Assembly: GCA_963668585.1 (NCBI GenBank)
Contig: OY764869.1
Span: 1,922,001-1,986,000, forward strand
Reading direction: 5' to 3'
Length of the DNA: 64,000 nt
Source: Bin87 sp963668585
Lineage (GTDB): Bacteria > Chloroflexota > Dehalococcoidia > Lucifugimonadales > UBA3495
The notes under the pieces are model-generated. The model was not told where the DNA came from and did not search any database. It saw only the letters and a program-made list of their open reading frames with translations. Positions 26,605 through 34,564 of this stretch are shown here, one piece after another. The translations under genes were made by a program, and so were the position numbers. Positions within the stretch are counted from its first letter, which is position 1. Every line of letters begins with the position of its first letter.

Positions 26605-27537
26605 TCAGGAGCCGGCGACCCGGCCGGCGCGCAACGCTGCGAACAGGTACGAGGTGGCGTAGGAACGCCACGGCGACCATCGCTCTGAAAACTCCAGCAG
26701 TTGGGCGTCATTGATCTCTGCCCCGTCGAAGTAAAGGCTGGACACCGTGCGGCGCAGGGCGAGGTCTCCGATGGGAAACCCGTCAGGCCTGGCCAATGCC
26801 CGCACCAGAACCCATTGCGCGGTCCATTGTCCGACGCCGCGAATCGCCACCATGCGCTTGACGACTTCATCGTCCGGCAGGTCGTGCATCTCCTCGAACC
26901 CGGCCGGCAATTCCAGGGCCGTCCGCGCGATTCCCTGGATGTATTCGGACTTCCTGACGCTGAGTTTCAACTCCCGAAGATCGGGCACTTCCGTTGCCGC
27001 CAACGCCTCAGCCCTGGGGAACGCGTACCACTCCTGGCCGCCGATGGAGCCCCGGACTCCGTACTTCTCGATCAGCAGGTTGCGCACGATCCGGGCCACC
27101 GAGGTGGCGATCTGCTGGCCCATGACTGCCTGCACCAGCGCTTCGAACACCGATGCGGTGCGCGTATTGTGGTACCCGTAGAATTGCCCCACCACCTCCG
27201 ACAGCACATGGTCATCACTGACGGAGTCGTAGAAGGGGCGCAGGTTCTGGTCGCATCCCAGCAGCCAGGAAATTTTCTCGCCGGCCCGCCGGGCGTCGGC
27301 GTCGTCAAGGTCGTCGCCGGTCAATTCCACTGTCAGCGCCGGGTTGTCGGTGGAACCGCTGGATCTCACCGTCGCCAACGCTGCCTTGTCCCCCAGGTCC
27401 AGCAGCCTGATGTATGCTCCGTCCAAGTAGTCTTCGGTTTTGAACTGCTGGTCTCGGGAATAGTTGGGTTGTCCCGCAGTGAGTTCAAAATCGTACGGCG
27501 CGATCGGGTGGATGGTGTGTTCGACGGTGTTTTCCAT
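26605..27537 (-). CDS. AlkA-type 3-methyladenine DNA glycosylase (HhH-GPD)
   Basis: This repair glycosylase excises alkylated bases from DNA. The 310-residue product has an N-terminal AlkA-like domain. The HhH-GPD core includes ALVQAVMGQQIATSVARIV, the hairpin IRGVGQWTAQWVLVRAL and the expected catalytic aspartate in GDLALRRTV. There is no iron-sulfur cysteine cluster. The ATG at 27537 shares its first base with the stop codon of the upstream thpR gene (TGATG), which fixes the start and indicates coupled translation. It is the last gene of the operon and faces ffh. Confidence 0.9.
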   Translation of the reverse strand: MENTVEHTIHPIAPYDFELTAGQPNYSRDQQFKTEDYLDGAYIRLLDLGDKAALATVRSSGSTDNPALTVELTGDDLDDADARRAGEKISWLLGCDQNLRPFYDSVSDDHVLSEVVGQFYGYHNTRTASVFEALVQAVMGQQIATSVARIVRNLLIEKYGVRGSIGGQEWYAFPRAEALAATEVPDLRELKLSVRKSEYIQGIARTALELPAGFEEMHDLPDDEVVKRMVAIRGVGQWTAQWVLVRALARPDGFPIGDLALRRTVSSLYFDGAEINDAQLLEFSERWSPWRSYATSYLFAALRAGRVAGS

Positions 27538-28106
27538 CAGATGCGGACCTCGCCCAGGTTGGTGTAGATTGCTCCGTTCGGAGTCAGGTCGCTGCGATAA
27601 AGTTGGACCGTGCGAGCCTGCCAGTCGGCCTGGCCCGGGATGTTCGTAGCAGCCAGGGCTTCGTTGATAGACCTGCGCTGGGCGGCCGAAGCCCGGTCGC
27701 GGACCCTGCCGATGGTCAGGTGTGGACGGAACGGGCGGTTCTCCCGCGTCCATCCCAGGCCGGTCGCCGCTCTTTCGGCGCGCTCGTGCCAGTCGCCCAG
27801 CAGGTCCAGTTGGCCCGAGACTCCGGCCCACAGAACCCTGGGGTTGCGGCCCGCCGGGAAGGCGCCCAAACCGGACAGGGACAAAACCGGCGGCTTGGCG
27901 CCTTCGAACTCGCGCTCGAGTCCCGCGATTATGCGCGGCGCCAATTCGGCTTTGGTAGCGCCCAGGAACTTCAGCGTCAGATGGGTTCCGGACGGGTCCA
28001 CCCAGCGGACGCCGCCCGCAGCGTCCCCACGCAATGTTTCAATCACGCCTTCCAGCGCCGCCACCCACGCGTCCGGCAGCGGCAATGCGATGAAGGTGCG
28101 CAGCAT
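27537..28106 (-). CDS. thpR: RNA 2',3'-cyclic phosphodiesterase ThpR (LigT)
   Basis: This 2H-family enzyme opens 2',3'-cyclic phosphate ends of RNA to 2'-phosphates. The protein (about 189 residues from the ATG at 28106) begins MLRTFIALPLPDAW. It has both catalytic motifs, HLTLKFLG and HLTIGRVR, correctly spaced. A TTG 18 bp upstream overlaps the preceding stop and is an alternative start. Its placement between two DNA glycosylase genes, with overlapping frames on both sides, points to one co-translated unit. Confidence 0.9.
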   Translation of the reverse strand: MLRTFIALPLPDAWVAALEGVIETLRGDAAGGVRWVDPSGTHLTLKFLGATKAELAPRIIAGLEREFEGAKPPVLSLSGLGAFPAGRNPRVLWAGVSGQLDLLGDWHERAERAATGLGWTRENRPFRPHLTIGRVRDRASAAQRRSINEALAATNIPGQADWQARTVQLYRSDLTPNGAIYTNLGEVRI

Positions 28107-28113
28107 TTGAGGA

Positions 28114-28683
28114 TCAGCCGCCAACCTTCAACTCCGACCGCCACGCCGCCAGTTCCCGGTACCACGACGTCAATTCATCCAGTGAGTAGCGCGCGTTGGC
28201 CGGGCTGGGATTTGGCAGCACGAATACCCGGCTGTTCCCGATTGGTCTCCCCTGTCGTCCCAACTCAATGACCCCGGCATCGCGGATTCCTTCCGAGTAT
28301 CGCAGGTAGGCGCGATAGGCGGTTACGCCGTGGAAACAGGCGATGGATGGTTGGAATCTCAATATTTTTTGCTTCAGCAGGGGTGCGTCGCGCCGGTAGT
28401 CTGCGGCAGTCAGTCCGGAGGCCTGCGGGGTGGCCCGTTTCACCACGTCCGTGAATCCAATGCCATCGAGCAGCAGATTGGCGTCGTCCTCCGGCCCCAA
28501 ATCCCTGCCGACCATTCCGGACGCAGAGATCGCAGCCCAAAACCGGTTGCGCGGATTGGCGAAATAATGTCCAAGCCGCACCGAGTAGGCCGATGGGTTC
28601 AGCCCGATGAGCACAATATCGAGCCCCGGTCGGAGGTAATCCGGCAGGGTCTCGGTGAGGGGAGATGCGGATGCTTCAGTCAT
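28114..28683 (-). CDS. mug: Mug/TDG-family mismatch-specific uracil DNA glycosylase
   Basis: This 189-residue enzyme belongs to the family that removes uracil or thymine from G mismatches. Motif 1 reads IGLNPSAYSVRLGHYFANPRNRFW, matching the GINPG-type motif with Asn and with Ser for the second Gly. Motif 2 is LPNPSPANARYS. Length fits Mug (about 170-190). Its ATG overlaps the stop of the upstream amidohydrolase gene by four bases (ATGA). Confidence 0.9.
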   Translation of the reverse strand: MTEASASPLTETLPDYLRPGLDIVLIGLNPSAYSVRLGHYFANPRNRFWAAISASGMVGRDLGPEDDANLLLDGIGFTDVVKRATPQASGLTAADYRRDAPLLKQKILRFQPSIACFHGVTAYRAYLRYSEGIRDAGVIELGRQGRPIGNSRVFVLPNPSPANARYSLDELTSWYRELAAWRSELKVGG

Positions 28684-29528
28684 TGGCCTGTTTCCGGCAG
28701 CAGGAACGCCGCATTACCGCCGAGGATGGCATCGGTTTGCGCATCCGCCAGTCCGGCTGAAACGATGTGCTCGACGACGCGCCGATGGGATAGCAGCGGA
28801 TAGTCGGTTCCGAACAGAATCCGTTCCACTCCGGCGGTTGACGCCGCGGCGGTAATGGCGTTCGGACGATACAGGAACGGTAAAGCGGCGGTATCATACC
28901 AGACGTTGCTCAGCGCGGAATCGACCTCCGGCATAGCAGCATAGAATGGAAGTCCGCCGCCAAGGTGCGCCAACACGATGCGGTTTTCCGGAAAGTTCAG
29001 GACGAACCGCAGCAACTTTTCCGGAGTGGTGGAACCCTTGCCGGGGTAAGCGTGGCCCACAGGTTCGGAGGCATGAACGGTGATGGGCATTCCCCGGTTG
29101 CGCAACAGAGCCATCAGGGGACGCATGATCGGCTCTGAAGCGATGTCGAAACCCTGCGTGTCGGCGTGCAGTTCGCCGATGCCGGATGCGCCACCGTCCA
29201 GGCAACGCTCCGCCTCGACCAGCGCGGCGCGGCCCCAAGCGGGGTTCACGGACGCAAAGGCGGTGATGCGGTCGGGATGGTTCCCTGCCGCTTCCAGAAG
29301 GTAGTCGTTGGCATCCGCGGCGACGTCCGGGTCGGTCCACCCAAACCCCATGATCACGGCGCGGTCCACGCTGGAGGCGTCCATGTCTCGCAGCAGGGTT
29401 TCAGCGTCTGCGATGCGGCCGGCCGCGTCCGGAAACAGCGCGGCGAAAGTGGCGTCGCGTTGTGCGATCTGGCTCCGCTGATCGGCGTAACCGGGGGGCA
29501 GGATATGGCAGTGGAAATCAACGATCAT
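28680..29528 (-). CDS. Amidohydrolase-2 family metal-dependent hydrolase
   Basis: This 282-residue TIM-barrel hydrolase has FHCHILP at the N-terminus (HxH metal ligands). ITVHASEPVGHAYPG and IVLAHLGGGLPFY supply further histidines, and the late metal aspartate lies in LFGTDYPLLSHRR. Such enzymes perform decarboxylation or hydrolysis of small organic acids and amides. The substrate is unknown. It is the first gene of a four-gene operon with mug, thpR and the AlkA-type glycosylase. Confidence 0.87.
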   Translation of the reverse strand: MIVDFHCHILPPGYADQRSQIAQRDATFAALFPDAAGRIADAETLLRDMDASSVDRAVIMGFGWTDPDVAADANDYLLEAAGNHPDRITAFASVNPAWGRAALVEAERCLDGGASGIGELHADTQGFDIASEPIMRPLMALLRNRGMPITVHASEPVGHAYPGKGSTTPEKLLRFVLNFPENRIVLAHLGGGLPFYAAMPEVDSALSNVWYDTAALPFLYRPNAITAAASTAGVERILFGTDYPLLSHRRVVEHIVSAGLADAQTDAILGGNAAFLLPETGQ

Positions 29529-29567
29529 GGCGTCGCGCTTGTGGTTTCCATTCTAGCGCACCCAATA

Positions 29568-29596
29568 TGGACACTGGCGGTACCGGGGAATATAAT
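29568..29596 (+). promoter_or_regulatory. Promoter of the transketolase genes
   Basis: TGGACA (29568-29573) and a perfect TATAAT (29591-29596) are 17 bp apart, 30 bp before the ATG at 29627. The leader would be about 24 nt and contains no clear Shine-Dalgarno site. Confidence 0.75.
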
Positions 29597-29626
29597 CTTT
29601 GACGCCCCGCAATTTCATTCTCGTCA

Positions 29627-30466
29627 ATGGCAGGTGACGCTTTGGCTGCAGTGAACCAACCGATGTTGACCGTGGAGGAGATGCGCGCCACCGCCCTCGA
29701 ATCCCGACGTCAAATCCTGAAAATGATCTTTGACGCCGGCAGTGGACACACCGGCGGTTCTCTATCCGAGATTGACATCCTGATCTCGCTGTATTTCGGG
29801 GTCCTGAGGTACGATCCCCAGGCGCCGGACTGGGCGGAGCGCGACCGGTTTGTCCTGAGCAAAGGCCACGCATCACCGGGATTCTACGTGACACTGGCCC
29901 GGGCCGGATACTTCGACGATTCCGAATTGTCCTCGTACCGGAAAACCGACGGGTTGCTCCAGGGTCATGCTCACCCCATGACGCCCGGCGTGGAGATGAA
30001 CTCCGGTTCGCTGGGAATGGGCCTTTCGTTTGCGTTGGGGCATGCCCTGGCCGCGCGCCTGGACGGGAAGAACTACCGCGTATTCGCCCTGCTCGGCGAC
30101 GGAGAATGTCAGGAAGGGGAAGTGTGGGAAGCGGCGATGTCGGCCGCGCATCATCGCGCCGACAACCTGACCGCGATCATAGATCGCAACCGCATCCAGA
30201 ACGACCGGTTCACCGATGAGGTGATGACGCTGGAACCCCTCGCCGACCGTTGGCGCGATTTCGGTTGGAACGTGATCACTTGCGACGGGCATGAGCATGC
30301 CGAGGTCCTCCATGCCCTCAACGCCGCTGCTGAAGGCGGGCCCACCGCCATCATAGCCAATACGGTGAAGGGCAAGGGCGTCAGTTTCATGGAAAACAAC
30401 CCCGGGTTCCACGGGCGGGCTCCAACCAACGACGAATACGAAGCAGCCCTGAAGGAGCTGGCCTGA
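29627..30466 (+). CDS. Transketolase, N-terminal (thiamine diphosphate-binding) subunit
   Basis: This 279-residue half-transketolase binds thiamine diphosphate. It contains SGHTGGSLSEIDIL, LSKGHASPGFYVTLA, QGHAHPMTPGVEMNSGSLGMGLSFALGHA and the metal/ThDP site LLGDGECQEGEVWEA. NRIQNDR and IIANTVKGKGVSFMEN complete the match. The stop overlaps the start of the C-terminal subunit gene by one base (TGATG), so the two halves are made together. Split transketolases often serve the non-oxidative pentose phosphate pathway or related two-carbon transfers. Confidence 0.93.
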   Translation: MAGDALAAVNQPMLTVEEMRATALESRRQILKMIFDAGSGHTGGSLSEIDILISLYFGVLRYDPQAPDWAERDRFVLSKGHASPGFYVTLARAGYFDDSELSSYRKTDGLLQGHAHPMTPGVEMNSGSLGMGLSFALGHALAARLDGKNYRVFALLGDGECQEGEVWEAAMSAAHHRADNLTAIIDRNRIQNDRFTDEVMTLEPLADRWRDFGWNVITCDGHEHAEVLHALNAAAEGGPTAIIANTVKGKGVSFMENNPGFHGRAPTNDEYEAALKELA

Positions 30467-31410
30467 TGACCACCAATCGGCAATCTGCGGCAACCCGCGA
30501 AACATACGGCCGCACCCTGCTCACCATGGCTGAGGAGCATCCGGATATCGTCGTGCTGGGAGGTGATCTCAACGTCTCAACGTTCGTGCATCTCTGGCGC
30601 GACCAGTATCCCGAACGGTTTTTTGACTTCGGCCCGGCTGAGCAAAACATTGTCGGCGTCGCCGCCGGGTTGGCTGCCGCCGGCAAGATACCCTTTGTCA
30701 GCACCTTCAGCGTTTTTGGCACCGGACGACCCTATGACCAGCTCAGAGTGCTGATCTCCCAACCGTCGCTCAACGTCAAGCTGGTATGTACCCACGCGGG
30801 GATCCTGACCGGCGAGGATGGCATGTCGGCCCACAGCATCGAGGATCTGTCCCTGATGTGCGCACTGCCATCGTTCAGTGTGGTGACGCCGGCCGATGCT
30901 CCGGAAACCGAGCAGGTGATTCGGGCGGCGGCCACGAGCCGGGGCCCGCTCTATGTCCGGCTGTCCCGCGCCGCCACGCCGGTGGTGCATGGCGAAGACT
31001 ACCGGTTCAAAATGGGCCAGGCGGATGTTTTGCGATCGGGAGGCGACGTCAGCATCATCGCCTGCGGTTCACTGGTTGCGCCATCGCTGGACGCCGCAGA
31101 GAATCTGGCAGGTCAGGGCGTCGACGCCCGGGTGATCAACCTGCACACGCTGGCCCCTGCAGACGAATCCACCATAATTGCCGCCGCGCGTGAAACCGGA
31201 GCCATCGTTACTGCCGAGGAACACTATGTGCATGGCGGTCTGGGAAGCGTGGTTGCCGGCGTCGTTGCCCGCAATCATCCTGCGCCCGTCGAAATGGTCG
31301 CCCTGCACGGATACACCAGCTCCGGCCCGGCCAACGAACTGATGGTGAAAAATGGCCTGACGCCCGCAGGTGTGGAGCAAGCTGCGCTGAGAGCGCTGAA
31401 GCGAAAATAA
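30466..31410 (+). CDS. Transketolase, C-terminal subunit
   Basis: This 314-residue partner carries the pyrimidine-binding and C-terminal transketolase domains. It has FFDFGPAEQNIVGVAAGLAAAGKIPFVSTFSVF, with the catalytic glutamate in AEQN. THAGILTGEDGMSAHSIEDLSLMCALP and a C-terminal EEHYVHGGLGSVVA follow. Length is normal for split forms. It is coupled to the preceding subunit; together they make one transketolase. Confidence 0.93.
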   Translation: MTTNRQSAATRETYGRTLLTMAEEHPDIVVLGGDLNVSTFVHLWRDQYPERFFDFGPAEQNIVGVAAGLAAAGKIPFVSTFSVFGTGRPYDQLRVLISQPSLNVKLVCTHAGILTGEDGMSAHSIEDLSLMCALPSFSVVTPADAPETEQVIRAAATSRGPLYVRLSRAATPVVHGEDYRFKMGQADVLRSGGDVSIIACGSLVAPSLDAAENLAGQGVDARVINLHTLAPADESTIIAAARETGAIVTAEEHYVHGGLGSVVAGVVARNHPAPVEMVALHGYTSSGPANELMVKNGLTPAGVEQAALRALKRK

Positions 31411-31490
31411 ATGACGCGATTTGCCGTTGTATCCGACCGGAACACCGGCGGTCTCCAGCGGATCCAAACTCGCCCGCAGCCCCATTTTGG

Positions 31491-31520
31491 TTGACACTCC
31501 CGCGCGGCCGATGCTAGCAT
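31491..31520 (+). promoter_or_regulatory. Promoter of the citrate synthase gene
   Basis: A perfect TTGACA (31491-31496) is followed after 18 bp by TAGCAT (31515-31520), 70 bp before the ATG. Confidence 0.65.
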
Positions 31521-31589
31521 AATCAGCCGCCGGAGCGAACGTAAAACCCCGGCGTTTTGGGCGCCGCCCTTTAATCAAGGAGGACACTG

Positions 31590-32726
31590 ATGGCCGACCA
31601 GCCGGAACTGCATCGCGGTTTGATGAACGTCTATATGGACACCACGGAGTCCAGCTTCATCGACGGCGACATCGGAAAACTGCTATATCGTGGCTACGAT
31701 ATCCACGATCTGGCCGAGAAGTCCACCTTCGAAGAGATCATCTACCTGGTGCTGTACGGTGAACTGCCCAACAGCGCTCAGTTGGCCGAGCTGGACGAAT
31801 ATCTCCGCTCGAACCGCCGCATCCCCAACGAGATCATCTCGGTGATCGATTCCGTCAAGAGCGCACATCCGATGGATGTTCTGCAGACGGCAATGATCGG
31901 GCTGTCGGCGTTTGACCAGGAATCCGAGAACAATTCCAAGGAAGCCAACATCCGTAAGGCCCTGCGCCTGACCGCCCAGGCTCCCACCATCGTAACGGCC
32001 CACCACAGGCTGAGGAGCGGACTGGAACCGGTCGCGCCGAACCCGGACCTGAACCACGCCGGCAACTTCCTGTACATGCTTTTCAACGAAGCGCCCGACG
32101 ATGAAACCGTGTCGTTGATGGACGTTGACTTCATCCTCCACGCTGAGCACGGCGTTAACGCTTCCTCGTTCGCCGCCCGCGTTGCGGCATCGACCAACTC
32201 GACCCTCCACGCGGCGATCTCCGGCGCCATTGGTACGCTGAAAGGGCCGGCGCACGGTGGAGCGGCCGAAGAAGTCATGAAGATGTCGATGGAAATCGGC
32301 AACCCGGAGAATGCGGAGGAATACGCCCGCAACAAGCTTGATAACCGCGAACGCATCATGGGTTTCGGCCACCGCGTGTACAAGGCCGAGGACCCGCGCG
32401 CCCGTCACCTGCGCGAGCGTTCTCAAGCCCTGGGCGAGAAGCGTGGCGACCCGCGCTGGTTCCAGATTCTCACCCACCTTTCCGAGGATGTCATGGCCCC
32501 TTACCGGGACCGCGGCATCTACGTCAACGTGGACTTCTATGCAGGATCGATTTACCACCTGCTGGGCATCGAGTCCGACCTGTTCATTCCAATCTTCGCG
32601 CTGGGTCGCATCCCAGGATGGTCGGCGCAGTGCATAGAGCAGTACGAGAACAACATCCTGCTGCGCCCGCGCCTGCTGTACACGGGCCCGATGGATCGGG
32701 AATACGTCCCCATCGACCAGCGCTGA
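31590..32726 (+). CDS. gltA: Citrate synthase (2-methylcitrate synthase-like)
   Basis: This enzyme condenses acetyl-CoA with oxaloacetate at the entry of the TCA cycle. The 378-residue product is the short Gram-positive/archaeal type. It carries the catalytic residues in HAEHGVNASSFAARV (His), GFGHRVYKAEDPRA (His) and VNVDFYAGSIYHLLGI (Asp). GAIGTLKGPAHGGAAEEV is also typical. AAGGAGG precedes the start by a normal distance. Use of propionyl-CoA (methylcitrate synthase) cannot be excluded. A perfect palindrome 30 bp downstream may terminate it. Confidence 0.93.
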   Translation: MADQPELHRGLMNVYMDTTESSFIDGDIGKLLYRGYDIHDLAEKSTFEEIIYLVLYGELPNSAQLAELDEYLRSNRRIPNEIISVIDSVKSAHPMDVLQTAMIGLSAFDQESENNSKEANIRKALRLTAQAPTIVTAHHRLRSGLEPVAPNPDLNHAGNFLYMLFNEAPDDETVSLMDVDFILHAEHGVNASSFAARVAASTNSTLHAAISGAIGTLKGPAHGGAAEEVMKMSMEIGNPENAEEYARNKLDNRERIMGFGHRVYKAEDPRARHLRERSQALGEKRGDPRWFQILTHLSEDVMAPYRDRGIYVNVDFYAGSIYHLLGIESDLFIPIFALGRIPGWSAQCIEQYENNILLRPRLLYTGPMDREYVPIDQR

Positions 32727-32756
32727 CCAACCGCACCGCAACGAACGGAGAAACCA

Positions 32757-32784
32757 GTAGGGGCGAATGATCATTCGCCCCTAC
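32757..32784 (+). terminator. Perfect 28-bp palindrome followed by T-run (terminator or repeat)
   Basis: The half-site GTAGGGGCGAATGA is followed directly by its exact reverse complement, giving a 28-bp perfect palindrome, then GCTTTTT. It lies between the convergent citrate synthase and histidine-rich lipoprotein genes. It could terminate transcription, but a related hairpin at 38452-38478 suggests a dispersed repeat. Confidence 0.6.
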
Positions 32785-32809
32785 GCTTTTTGGTCAGGTT
32801 TCCATTCCG

Positions 32810-33775
32810 TTAGGGGTACACCTCAAGGTTGCCCAGATGCACTTCGGCCACGATTTCCTGGTGTTCGCCGTGGTCGTGTCCCCCCGTGTCGTCGCTTGTG
32901 TGTCCGTGCCCCGCGTGCTGGCCAACATCCGGTACGGTAACCGTGACGATGTCTTCGACGCCGGAGCCGTCAATCGTCAGTTCGGCGTGGTCGTTGGTGT
33001 TCAACGAAACCCTGATTTCATGATCCCCGGGCGACACGTCAGCGATGTGATGGTCGTGCTCGAACACCCTGCCCAGTTTCACCCCATCCATATAGATATG
33101 GGCGTGGCCCGCGCCTGGAGTGTCCGGCTGGTCCACCAGTTCCGGAGCGAACCGGAATCCGTCAGGAACGATGTGGACCGCGATACCGCCGTTTGCATCA
33201 GGTTCCGCCGTGATGGAGACGCCGATGGGTACGCTGGACTCGACGGTTTGCGTCTCCGCTCCGTGCTGGTGATCTCCGTGCGATTCGCTATCCTGGGCCG
33301 TGCCGTCGCCAGCGAAGACGTGATAGTTGATGCTGAAGGCGCCCGCAGTCGTGGCCTCGAAGACCAATTCGCCCGGACTGTCCGGCGAAACGTCGGTCGT
33401 CAGATCGTACCCGTGCAGGTGAATCTGGCCGGGCTCATCCGCGGTCACGGACAGACGGATGGTCTCGCCCTGTGTGACCCGCAGGTCGTTGCGCGTAAGT
33501 GTGGTAGCGCGGGCGACAACCGGCAGGTTGATCACGACGGCATCGGCGGGCGCGACCTGCCCGACGGTATCGTTGCCAGGGGTGGCATGGTCAGCGTGCG
33601 ATGGGCTTTCGCCGTCGGATGTTGCCCCGTGGGATTCCACGGTGGCGTCAGGAGTCGCAGGATCGGGCTGCGAGGACGTCCCACAGGCCGCAAAGATCAG
33701 AACGGCGATCAGGACGAGTGATAGTGCCAGCCAACAGGCCGGCCGGCGCGATGTTAAGTGACTCAACAGCATCAC
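32810..33775 (-). CDS. Histidine-rich secreted lipoprotein, probable metal binder
   Basis: This 321-residue protein has a signal peptide and lipobox FAAC, so it should be anchored outside the membrane. After a linker rich in Ser, Thr, Asp and His there is a beta-rich, cupredoxin-like segment (about 85-160: NDLRVTQGETIRLSVTADEP, then HLHGYD). A second domain (about 180-290) includes HIYMDGVKLGRVFEHDHHIAD. Histidine clusters occur at SHGDHQHG and GHGHTSDDTGGHDHGEH. A role in zinc or copper handling is likely but inferred. It lies 45 bp after the other secreted His-rich gene on the same strand. Confidence 0.75.
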   Translation of the reverse strand: MMLLSHLTSRRPACWLALSLVLIAVLIFAACGTSSQPDPATPDATVESHGATSDGESPSHADHATPGNDTVGQVAPADAVVINLPVVARATTLTRNDLRVTQGETIRLSVTADEPGQIHLHGYDLTTDVSPDSPGELVFEATTAGAFSINYHVFAGDGTAQDSESHGDHQHGAETQTVESSVPIGVSITAEPDANGGIAVHIVPDGFRFAPELVDQPDTPGAGHAHIYMDGVKLGRVFEHDHHIADVSPGDHEIRVSLNTNDHAELTIDGSGVEDIVTVTVPDVGQHAGHGHTSDDTGGHDHGEHQEIVAEVHLGNLEVYP

Positions 33776-33820
33776 AAAAACCCTCCGTGATTGTGGACAT
33801 ACAACCGGTTGCGTGAGGGT

Positions 33821-34243
33821 TTATGCGATTGGCGGCGGCAGCGGCGGCGCGATGTGTCGGCCCGCGAGTTGGGGTTTCTGAACTCTGGACGATGCGAGAG
33901 GGTTGGTTTCATTGCCACGGGGCGGCGTAGGGCGCAACGCCTCGGGGGCATTGTGGGAAGGGGAGTTCAGGGTCGCGAGCATCAGGCTGACGGTAGGATC
34001 GGTTAGATATACGGTAGATCCGGCGCCGTGCCAATTTCGGAGAGCGTTCGCGTCGTCCCGCGCGCCGGAGTGCTCGTGGACCGTCCCTGATTCGAGCAGA
34101 TGCTGGTGGCTCGCCGCCCTGCCGTCGAGGTAGATGTGCCCGTGAGTATGGGTTCGCTCAGCGAAGTGGTGGTCATCGAGAGGGCCAACGATGGGCAGAG
34201 CGAAAGCGAACAGGGCCAACGCCAGCGCAATGATCCGCAACAT
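33821..34243 (-). CDS. Small secreted histidine-rich protein
   Basis: This 140-residue protein starts with a single hydrophobic segment, MLRIIALALALFAFALPIVG, a signal peptide or anchor. The mature part carries DDHHFAERTHTHGHIY and SHQHLLESGTVHEHSG, histidines in HxH and HH patterns, then a Pro-rich tail. I do not recognise a named family. It is the first gene of a two-gene unit with the His-rich lipoprotein at 32810-33775, so the two probably act together in metal binding outside the cell. The start is chosen because the longer upstream reading crosses the repeat at 34322-34477. Confidence 0.65.
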   Translation of the reverse strand: MLRIIALALALFAFALPIVGPLDDHHFAERTHTHGHIYLDGRAASHQHLLESGTVHEHSGARDDANALRNWHGAGSTVYLTDPTVSLMLATLNSPSHNAPEALRPTPPRGNETNPLASSRVQKPQLAGRHIAPPLPPPIA

Positions 34244-34321
34244 TGACGCCGGTTCGGTTGGCGGACCCTGTTGCCGGTATTCGTGGGATCGGGATTGGGT
34301 TGGCATTGGAATGGAGGGGTT

Positions 34322-34477
34322 CAGGGCCTTTCGATTATTCGGGCGACAGGCACTTGCTGTTGCCGGAACGATTCTCTGCTCACCGTACGCTCGTCCTTCG
34401 ACAGGCTCAGGATGGGCGGGCGACAATCTCGGGATGAGCGGACCACCCCGTCTATCGTCAATAATCGAATGGCCCTG
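34322..34477 (+). repeat. MITE-like palindromic repeat, copy 3
   Basis: The left end CAGGGCCTTTCGATTATT and the right end AATAATCGAATGGCCCTG are imperfect inverted ends. Inside are the CACTTGCTGTTGCCGGAA box and the core CGTCCTTCGACAGGCTCAGG, followed by a second, partial copy of CTCGGGATGAGCGGAC. It fills most of the gap between the divergent His-rich genes and the DUF1800 gene, ending 20 bp before a promoter. Confidence 0.85.
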
Positions 34478-34496
34478 TGGAGGGGTTGCCGCGTCG

Positions 34497-34525
34497 TTGA
34501 CAGCGATTAGAGCATATCAGATAAT
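34497..34525 (+). promoter_or_regulatory. Promoter of the DUF1800-DUF1501-NHL genes
   Basis: A perfect TTGACA (34497-34502) and GATAAT (34520-34525) are 17 bp apart, 39 bp before the ATG at 34565. Confidence 0.75.
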
Positions 34526-34564
34526 AGCTGAAAATTTTTGAACACGCTTATAGGAGGCGAAGTG

